This document shows, piece by piece, positions 56,185 through 64,000 of a stretch of 64,000 nt of DNA (positions within the stretch are counted from its first letter, which is position 1; each line of letters opens with the position of its first letter). Source of the stretch: Paramacrobiotus metropolitanus (taxonomy: Eukaryota; Tardigrada; Eutardigrada; Parachela; Macrobiotidae); assembly GCF_019649055.1 (NCBI RefSeq), contig NW_026570251.1:310001-374000 (forward strand), written 5' to 3'. The position numbers and the translations under genes are program-made. The notes below the pieces were generated by a model. That model had not been told where the DNA came from, did not search any database, and was given only the letters and a program-made list of their open reading frames with translations.

Positions 56185-56500
56185 CGATAGAGTTTATTCA
56201 AAAAGGTGTACGGAAAAACGGAAAACCGTTAAAGGTCACACAGTGTGCGTATTGCACTCATAAGAACACAACTGGTAAGCTGCGGAATCAAAGTGTCCGT
56301 GGACTATTTTGATCGTGGCAGCAACAAAAAAAACAAATTTTTCTGAACGGCAGCTTCCAAATGGACAAATGTAATGCGCCGTTACAGCGCTCCCGCCTTA
56401 TATACAACCCGGCAAGGGAAGCGGGCGCTGGTCAGACGGTGGGAGTAACCGTCCCTCTTCGACCAATAATAGACAGATTCCCCGGGGAACTTTTCTATAT
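56185..56500. repeat. B-like and A-like terminal repeat relatives
   Basis: GTTTATTCAA...AAGAACACAACT...GGAATCAAA resembles the B unit of the first element. A-run-AATTTTTCTGAACGGC...CGCCTTATATACAACC resembles its A unit. Here both lie on the gag side, unlike the first element. From 56501 to 57029 no gene is supported; the 56361-56687 frame is unrecognised. Confidence 0.4.
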
Positions 56501-57029
56501 ATATATTTATTTATCCAGATTCAGGTCTATATTGCCACGAATGGGATACACCAGAGCCGGCAAACCAGAAAAGACTGACCCAAACCAGTATTATATTCTG
56601 AAAGCCCGTAGTCGAAAACCCGGCCAGATGGTATTCATTTCTTTCAAAACCTCTCCCTTTTGGAACGCCAAAGCGGAAGAGTTTTGACTACCTTTACCAA
56701 ATGCAACTAAATTATTATTATTATAAAAATAATTATCATCGTGGTATTTTAACCAGGCAATGTTGCCACGTAAACCAACTAAAATATAGTTCAAAAATGA
56801 AAGTCAATGAATTTCTGCTTAAATTATCAGAATGAATTTAATTACCAGACCGTTATTACGACAAGAACGACTGCGTATGTTAAACATTTCTGTAGTAGTG
56901 CCGGCCGAGCAGCTTTCATTATACTACTGTCTACTAATTGTCTGTTCAATCAGTCATAGACCGAACTACCGCCATTCTTCTGTGCACAAACCGGTAGTTC
57001 AGCCTTCAGCTTCAGCGAGTGACCGAAAT

Positions 57030-58085
57030 ACCACTATAGTCTAGTCGACAGAACTCGCTGGGCCAGTAAATGACCGAAATATTGCTATAGTTCGTTGGGT
57101 GACCGAGCTGTCACTGCTCTCCAGTGTACAAAGCCCGATAGGGAACCAGCGACCGATCTAACCCAAATGTCCGGTTCAAAGCTCGTTAAGGAACGAGTGA
57201 CTGAGTTGTCACTACTGTTAGTGCACAGAGCCGGGTAGGTGAACGGGTGACCGTGCTGTCACTACTGTCCAGTGCACAAAACCCGTTAGATAGCGGGTTA
57301 CCGAGCCCGTTAGGTGAGACCGAGCCCCTTAGTTAGCCGGTGACAGAGCCCGTTAGTAAGCGGGTGAAAGAGCCCATTAGGCGAGCGGGTGAAAGAGCCC
57401 ATTAGGCGAGCGGGTGGCAGAGCCCCTCAGTGAACGGGTGGCCGAGCCCGTTAGGTGAGACCAAACCTGATAGAGAGCGGGTGGCCGAGCCCGATTGGTG
57501 AGCGAGTGACAGATCCCGCTAGGTGAGACCACAACCGTTAGTGAGCGGGTGACCGAACCCGTTAGGTGAGGCCGAGCCCGTTAGGCGAGCGGGTGACAGA
57601 GCCATTAGTGAACGGGTGACCGAGCCCGTTAGGTGAGACCACATCCGTTAGTGAGCGGTGACCGAACCCGTTAGGTGAGGTCGAGCGCGTTAGGCGAGCG
57701 GGTGACAGAGCCCACTAGTGAACGGGTGACCAAACCCGTTAGGCGAGCGGGAGTCAGCGTTAGGCGATACCGAGCCCGTTAGGTGAAACCAAACCTGTTA
57801 GTGAGCAGGTGACCGAGCCCGTTAGGCGAGCGGGAGTCAGAGCCCGTTAGGCGATACCGAGCCCGTTAGGTGAAACCAAACCTGTTAGTGAGCGGATGAC
57901 CGAGCCCGTTAGGCGAGCGGGTGACCGAGCCCGTTAGGCGAGAGCGAGCCCGTTAGGTGAGCGGGGGACGGAGCTACCGGTAATGTCCATTGCACAAAGT
58001 CCGTTGGGGAACAAGTGACTGTGCTACCACTACTATCCGGTGCACAGAGTCCGTTAGGTGAGCAGGTAATCGATTTACCACTCCT
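57030..58085. repeat. Satellite array, CCCGTTAGGNGAGCGGGTGA-type
   Basis: About 1 kb of degenerate tandem units of about 20-25 bp (and longer compound units), consensus near CCGAGCCCGTTAGGCGAGCGGGTGA. The unit itself contains CCCG...CGGG inverted halves. GC-rich relative to its AT-rich flanks and without coding capacity. Confidence 0.9.
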
Positions 58086-58129
58086 GACCGGACATAAGAT
58101 ACGTTTTTTTTGCGCTATTGCGATAATAT

Positions 58130-58250
58130 TACAACGATAACGTTTCGGCGAAATATAGATATTATACTAATAAAATCCATTCAAAAATCAAATAAGTGGC
58201 CGTGGAGCACAAGAAACGCGGAGGCGAAGCCGAGGCTGTTTCTTGTATTA
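58130..58250 (+). repeat. Dispersed repeat related to 39400-39510
   Basis: TTTCGGCGAAATATAGAT...TTATACTAATAAA...GTGGCCGTGGA...GGAGGCGAAGCCGA...TTTCTTGTA, in plus orientation. The interval 58251-59259 holds only short frames that I do not recognise. Confidence 0.6.
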
Positions 58251-59259
58251 ATATATGCAGCCAATTGCGTGGATTTTCTGCAGTGTGCAGTGTGCACTCA
58301 CCTTAACAACCACAAACAAAAAAATCGTATACAGAGCCATAATCTGCAAGAAATTCATGATGACCGAGTAACTGATAAAACAAAACTGAGTACTACCGTA
58401 AACTGTTAAATCAGTAATAAACTGCTGAGAAAGTTAATGACTTGTGAAAATAGGTAGTAAGTGTATATTGTGCAGACGGTACCCGCAGCCGCTTTTATTT
58501 AAAATCCTGAAGTACTGTCATCTCTAAAGACTGCATGAAGCAGGAAAATATTTCTCTGAACCTGGTAGACAGAATTCGGCTAATATATTTTTGAAGATGC
58601 TGATATGGACGTTTTGCAGCCAAACAGCAAGCCGCTTTCCAGTCCACTTCAAATAACGAACTGCTTAAGTTCTGACAGGACGTGTGCTCGCACTGCGTTT
58701 AAAAGCCGTTTCTCGTGTTTAATGGAATTGACTGTATGTAAACGTAAGCTGCTAGCATCTGACTAAATATTGTTGGATGCTGCCATTTTCTCTTATACTT
58801 ATAATTATGTAACGCCACAATATTTTACGCGAAACGACGTTTTATTGGATTTCTAAAATTAACAAATTTCATAAATTCTAGTGTCACCATTGTCAGCGGG
58901 TATTTCGACGAAGCAGTAGCTACTTGAAAAATAAAAAAAAACGCAAGCTTGCGATGAAAAAGCACTTCCATCTTTTAATGTTCGGCGAACAGTACGAGTA
59001 CTTTGCCCTGACACGACCGGGTGACATTGAATTCTCCATCAAACCACTTGAAACACAAATTATTCAGCCGCAACCAGATCGTCTGCTTTTCCGCGCATAT
59101 GAAGCGTTTGCAGCAGCTAATGACTGCTAATCCAAACTTTGGCACGATGCTGGAAATGATTTCGAGCTTCTCCACAAATGCATTGAGTTTTTCTGTTTTG
59201 CCTACCAAGAAATGCTTATGAATTCCGCATGCAGTCTGATGTGCGCAACCCGTACCTGT

Positions 59260-59400
59260 TGTCGGTCTGCCAAAACCTTTCCATTTATCAGACACCGACT
59301 GCTGTGACGTACATTTAAAGCCCACAAGCAGATGCTGCGAGCCGTCCTCATCGTTCTCTCAATCTATTCCTTGCATTCCGATAACACTGCTTTCCGTTTT
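59260..59400 (-). pseudogene. F-box family N-terminal domain fragment with stop
   Basis: Minus reading gives VIGMQGID, a stop at about 59359, then ENDEDGSQHLLVGFKCTSQQ and SVSDKW. It aligns with IVGLEDVEGSPQRLLVDFEC of other members. No PWKW motif or F-box follows. Confidence 0.55.
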
Positions 59401-59628
59401 CGTAGCTATACAGATAACTAAAGATTTCTCGGTGCAATTCAAATTAGTAATTAATTTTAATAATTATCCCATGATAACAGAAATCCAAAAAATTAACTGC
59501 ATAATTGTGAGTTCATCCTCCAGCCTCTCATCAAGACAGCTACGGTCGGGTACATCAAGAAATTTTTCGGCCGATTCCATCAGCGTGGTTGAATCTGGAC
59601 ATTTGGTTTCTCTTTATAACCAACTTAT

Positions 59629-59662
59629 CTTATCGTTTCCGTTTATCTTGGAACTGCCGCAG
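59629..59662 (-). promoter_or_regulatory. Conserved upstream block of F-box family (copy 3)
   Basis: CTTATCGTTTCCGTTTATC...CTGCCGCAG lies about 230 bp upstream of the exon fragment above. The similarity to 26267 continues downstream (TGAGCAAATG, CAGGTTTTGTG). Confidence 0.45.
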
Positions 59663-59739
59663 TCTGTGCTCTTATTCCTCCGTTTATGAGCAAATGCTCA
59701 ACAGTTTCCAGGTTTTGTGCTTTATATTGTCTTGGCGCG

Positions 59740-60995
59740 TTTTGCATTTGGCCGTCTGGCACTCAATACAAAAGGACCGGTCTGTACAATACGCGGCAAG
59801 CCATAAGCAAATCAGCAGTACATAAGCTGCCGAACTGTCAGTGGGTAGTGGATACTGGATAGGCAATTTATGCAGTGCCAGCAATTTATTCAGTGCCAGC
59901 AACGGTTTTGAATGGTTTTCTTATCGTTCTTTGTTTTAATTTTCCCATCGCATGTTTTAAACCTTATGAACTCAATTACCGCAGCAATTTCTTGTTTCTC
60001 GTTAGAAAATCAAATGGTGCTGAAAGGTAATTTTTATTTTGTATTAGCAGCAGTCTACTGTTGACCGCTCGTTATTATTTTTTATTACACTATGTGCTGA
60101 GTAGTTTTGGGATCAGAGAATAAAAATTCATATTTCTTTCTTGGCGGCAACTACTCGGGTGAGCATTGATAGATTGCTCATAAGGTGATGATGCATTCCG
60201 AATCAATTAATTCAGTAACAATACATAAAATCTTAATGAGCGGAAATAAAGAACTTCTCAGAACAAGTTAAAAACAACATATGACCCCATCCTGTGGTGT
60301 AGAACAATGCCAGCAGGTATGTACGGAGTGTGCAATGAATTTAAAGTTTAACGAAAGCGATGAATACGAATTTTCTATGCTGCGAATTAGGCAAACTTTC
60401 CTCCGTAACGAGCGATTTCAGCCTATGCCAGCGTCGAGGAACGCTTTCACAATTATCTTTCGGAGGGCGACTTTTTGTTAGGTACGGTAAACATCGGTTT
60501 GTACGCAAGTGGTTTGCGCGGTATGTGCCAATGAAATTTTGTGGTTGTGACTATGTTTTGTTGTTTATGGTACTTAATACTGTAAAATTCTCTAACCAAC
60601 AGCCAGAAAATTTTACCGTGCTCAACGGCCTGCGAGAAACACAACAAAACAGGGGACTACCATTTTGTTTAGCCACCCAGAAAATAAAACATGAATGGTA
60701 CGCTAATATTAAGCAAAATAAATCAGAAAGCCGGAAAATACCTATAAAATAACAGATATGCAACCAAATTTTAATAATCAAATGAAATTACGACCTCCCT
60801 CCGGTGTTCTGGGCTGCCATTTCGTTGTCGTAGCAGCCGGATGTGCTCTGTTCGTCCTAGAACAGAGTCTCTTGAGTAATAATTTTCCAGCTGCACGATA
60901 TTTGCGGCACAGAAGGAAGAAGAATATCTATAATTTTTTATATCAGCCACACAAATATCCCGAGTTCAAGTTCAGTACGCTAATTATTCATTAAA
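59740..60995. other. Interval without recognised gene
   Basis: Short plus-strand frames at 60281-60752 and 60758-60994 show no motif that I know; the second has a hydrophobic start (FVVVAAGCALFVLEQSLL). I cannot support a gene. Confidence 0.4.
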
Positions 60996-61931
60996 CTACT
61001 GTTTATTGATTGCTCCATCATCAGTATGGATAGTTAACCAATGCTGTTGTAATATACGAGCATAATAGCAGTCCATTCTACAACAGTGTCTTACAGGATT
61101 CGCAGCATATCCCAGCACCCAGATAGCCCGAATCCACATTACCACCCGTGCTTGTCTCCGAATCTCCGGAAACCGGGTGTTAATTATCGCCGGCGGTAAG
61201 AGGAAAAGACAGTACCACATAAACGAGTAAAACAGTATTCGTGCTATCGCCAGTCTTCTCTCAACGATATGTGTCTGCTGAGAATTCATAATACGCCGGC
61301 GTCTCATCCATTTTTGATGCGAAATCAACGCCAGATACGCAACACCGAGAACTCCGTACGGAATGTAGCTCTCGAGTACTGTAGCCACATTCATGGCCAA
61401 ATTCATCGGTCGTACCAGACCACAGGCTCCCGTGGCGAACGTACCTAAAATTGTCCCATGAACGCTGTGCAATAGAGCCATGCTGCACAGTACAACCATC
61501 CAGGGAAACAGCAGCTTAATTATTATACAGCGATTACGCGTTAGCGGCGCGAAGTGTTGCGGCAAAACCACGGCTACGAACCGATTAACGGCCAGCATCG
61601 CCGCTGCCCATATCGACACAAAGGTCAAAGTATACAAGCTAAGATGTGCGGCGCATCAAAAACTGTCGTAACCCATCTGTTTCAGGAAAAACGAAACATT
61701 TTGCAATGGGTTCTCTGCTGTGCACATTTGAAGTTCTATCAGCTCCATGTGAGCGTTTAGCTTGCCGGAGCCAATAAGAAGCTTATGAGAAGAGTGCATT
61801 ACCAGCAAAAGGAACAAGATCAATATACCGCCCAGAAATCCAATAAATACAGTAATGGTCAGCCAGATTTTGAGTTCCGTGGGAGCCAGCCTGGAAGTAT
61901 TTGCACCTGCCGAAGCGTTGGACAGGTTCAT
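60996..61931 (-). pseudogene. Class A-like GPCR with one in-frame stop
   Basis: Start ATG 61931 with N-glycosylation sites (NLSNAS, NTS). TM1 is IWLTITVFIGFLGGILILFL. The TM2 region is unusually polar. TGA at 61656-61658 breaks the frame, which then continues unchanged: TM3 LTFVSIWAAAMLAVNRFVAV (NRF where DRY is usual), TM4 LFPWMVVLCSMALLH, TM5 YIPYGVLGVAYLALI, TM6 ILFYSFMWYCLFLLPPAI, TM7 IWVLGYAANPVRHCC (NPV for NPxxY). About 310 codons. A 34-bp GT-AG pair around the stop is too short to be a likely intron. Ligand unknown. Confidence 0.75.
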
Positions 61932-62286
61932 GATAGGAAAGGTTACTGTTACGCGTTTCTGCTCACGTAAAATGCTAGCATTAATTTACAAATGGTTTCT
62001 GACGGCAGCCGCGGTAATCTACGTCATAATATGTTCTTACAGCAGTTCGTTTCGTTGGCCTTTTAATTCAATATTATTTTAGATCCGTTTGAACTCAGTT
62101 AAAAACTTAAACGAGCCAGGCTCTGGTAGACGAGAGGTCTGCTTCATTTCTTTCTCCGTTCAGCGCAGTTACTGGGTTTCAACGGAAATTATCAGGGAAA
62201 TGATTTGCAGCCGATGACGGAGTTACTGTGCTTACAAAACCTACAGATAGCTGACAGAACGCTAAGGCGAAAGTATATATGCGCAA

Positions 62287-62601
62287 TCAGGGAACATTGG
62301 ATGGTAAGTCTGACGTTTCCACAAAGTAAATGGATAGTCCGCAATTGATTTCATTTTCTCTCGTGCCGATATTAATGTTCGGTTTAATACCCTTCTGGTG
62401 GCTTTTTCCTAAGGAAGCGGTTGTGATAGCTCTTCTCATGTTCGCATCACAAGCCGTTTGAAATAAATCGAGAGTCTCATTTACCTGTATTTTACCGTTA
62501 ATTACTGTACTCGAAAAATTAGAAGAGACAGATGCTGCGTCGACGCGGAATAGGTCGTTGAGCTTCGGTGAAGGCGGTTTGGCTTTTGTCATCTTCGGCA
62601 C
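62287..62601 (-). CDS. Hypothetical open reading frame
   Basis: 104 codons, MPKMTKAKPPSPKLNDLF..., no motif recognised, no clear splice or promoter context. It may not be a gene. From 61935 to 62286 and 62602 to 62969 nothing else is seen. Confidence 0.2.
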   Translation of the reverse strand: MPKMTKAKPPSPKLNDLFRVDAASVSSNFSSTVINGKIQVNETLDLFQTACDANMRRAITTASLGKSHQKGIKPNINIGTRENEINCGLSIYFVETSDLPSNVP

Positions 62602-62969
62602 GCAGACGATCTGCTGACCTCGGATAATGTTTCTAACGAAACAAAACGTTTACAAAAAAAAAACCAAAATATAATAGGAGAAACCAAAAAATTGTAGGTA
62701 AACCCAACGAGCACAAATAAATGCGCACTTTTATGTCCTCAAGTTGTCCCAAGTTTGTTAATGAATTATTAAGTATGAGCATGTTCGAAATGAACCAGCG
62801 CTAAATACAGTCCGTACATCTAAAATCCATTAATCAAGACACTGGACAAGTGCCACTGGACAAGTGCCTATGTGGTTTATCCCTACCAGTGCTATTTCTA
62901 CAGCAGCTTGCTCTGACACAAAGGAGATCCCAAATTCTGCGCCGTGCAGTTTCACAGGACGATCAGTGA

Positions 62970-64000
62970 TCACATACTGATAGGATCGGTTATTTGCCCA
63001 ATAATAACAGGAATATTATTATATTCGTCCCAAACAATTAACAAAAACGGTCTATTGACGACAAAGTTTGGATTAGTCAGTGGAAGTCCCGGCACATATC
63101 GGGGTTGAGAAAAGGGGGATGCATTCAGCCCATATTCGTCAAGACCTGTGAAAGCAACAACAGGGAATCACGTTTTTTATGCTACGAAGACCGATTGTAA
63201 TTTTCCATACGAACTATACAAATAGTAAAACCGACAACAATTTAATCAAAAGCTCTAACTAACCGCCGTCCGGTACTCTGCGGCAGCGACATCGTTGCAC
63301 CAATAAACCTCGTCTGGATGCTTTGCGACGATCAAAACAGGTTAACCGTTAAAGATACTTTATTTACAGAGCTCTGTACTATATCGTAATTATGGGCCAG
63401 TGGTCCTTCTAAATGTAATTAGCACTAGTCACTAGTTTAAAGCTGAACCTGCGAGTGATTTTTAACTCTAATTTTTTCAAGCCCAAAAATTGTCGACTTG
63501 GGATTTCCGATATTCGAAAAACGTCAATTAGAAAACATTCAACAAGGCTCCAACTGCACAACCTAAACTCAACGGTGTCGTGAGCATAGCGTGGACAAGA
63601 AGCATCTCCTCACGTTTTTATCTCTTACCTATAAAAAGTATAAGGCTTACCAATAAAATCTTATCTGTTACCGCCTTCTCTTACCTAAGTATACCTAGAA
63701 AAGTATAAGGCTTACCTATTATGATTTCTTGCCTGAACTCTTGGACGTTCACTTCTTCTTCCCCAGACATTGGTCTAAACGTGCTAACTGATGGTGTAAA
63801 CAGCCCGTCCAAACCCATCACTTCCATGCACGATTTCAAATCAGTGGTGTGACGCAGGCGGAATTTGGGCACAACAATATCGACATCGTTTCCGTATGCC
63901 TTTTCGCGCCATTTTAACAGGGTTTCAATGGTCAGAATTTGTTGGAATTTATCCATTATTTGACTTATTTCTTCGTCCACTGACGGCAGAATAATCATGA
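62970..64000 (-). CDS. Second serpin gene, 3' part (cut by window edge)
   Basis: Exon N-1 (64000-63716) has IILPSVDEE, LLKWREKAYGNDVDIVVPKF, GLDGLFTPSVSTF and FRQEIII, then a GTAAGC donor. The 570-bp intron ends TTTCACAG. The last exon (63145-62970) joins in phase 1: GLDEYGLNASPFSQP, then RPFLLIVWDEYNNIPVIIG, stop. The splice site and phase are the same as in the serpin at 36652, so they are paralogues. The loop has SPFSQPRYVPGLPL, with prolines where inhibitory serpins need small residues, so it is likely non-inhibitory. Confidence 0.8.

Larger units (their letters stand above)
52119..56500 (-). mobile_element. Second YR retrotransposon, decayed
   Basis: Same gene order as 44737-49489 (gag, RT, RNase H, tyrosine recombinase, all minus) but clearly diverged. 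In-frame stops sit at 53106, 53463, 53908 and 54217, plus a few shifts. B-like and A-like repeats lie on the gag side (56185-56500). No repeat block was found on the recombinase side, so the left end is probably truncated. Confidence 0.75.

Noticed and set aside
61656-61658. TGA in the GPCR as a selenocysteine codon
   Set aside because: There is no reason for Sec at this loop position and I saw no SECIS-like element; other single stops in the window include TAG and TAA, so ordinary mutation is simpler.

Overview
The window is eukaryotic nuclear DNA from an animal. Genes have short GT-AG introns (about 44-80 bp) and TATA-type promoters, and host genes (F-box proteins, serpins, a class A GPCR) are interspersed with Helitron, Polinton/Maverick and tyrosine-recombinase (YR) retroelements. 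From memory, the N-terminal domain of the local F-box family and the GPCR style are most like tardigrades. That is a tentative guess, and no rRNA, tRNA or CRISPR feature was found.

Host layer. The window is a graveyard of one tandem gene family. Members have a novel N-terminal domain (core like N-x-VDVEVDGxLQHGxV, then PWKWxPAK), an F-box in exon 2 and a short YS-x-R-x-W exon 3. One copy looks complete (29523-32869, minus). A second is split by two transposons: exon 1 at 26068-26022 and 10602-10070, exons 2-3 at 4450-3348. A third is split by a YR retroelement (exon 1 at 50339-49690, F-box at 44693-44133). Others are frameshifted (41740-43809) or fragments (612-1280, 27272-27547, 50790-51003, 59260-59400). 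Other host genes are an intracellular serpin (36652-38033), a second serpin cut by the window edge (62970-64000), an unrecognised gene of at least three exons (33777-34931) and a GPCR with one in-frame stop (60996-61931).

Mobile layer. 5085-10069 is a Helitron with a Rep-PIF1-type protein and a CTAG 3' end after a hairpin. 10603-26021 is a 15.4-kb Polinton with about 150-bp terminal inverted repeats and a perfect 6-bp target duplication. It carries DNA polymerase B, integrase with chromodomain, packaging ATPase, adenain-like protease, major and minor capsid proteins and small virion-type proteins. It also carries two less expected genes: a TATA-binding-protein-like gene and a candidate PC4-like coactivator. 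Three clusters of a GGTAATC/GATTACC motif lie at its gene starts and ends. 44737-49489 is a YR retroelement with split direct repeats (A1-ORFs-B1-A2-B2), and 52119-56500 is a more decayed relative. Small remnants include an LTR with polypurine tract (27548-28440), four pieces of an unassigned transposon C-terminal domain, MITE-like foldbacks and satellites.

Almost every transposon gene carries a few single in-frame stops or one-base shifts while the rest of its reading frame is preserved. The insertions are therefore young and recently inactivated, or part of the damage is assembly error in homopolymers; raw reads would tell these apart.
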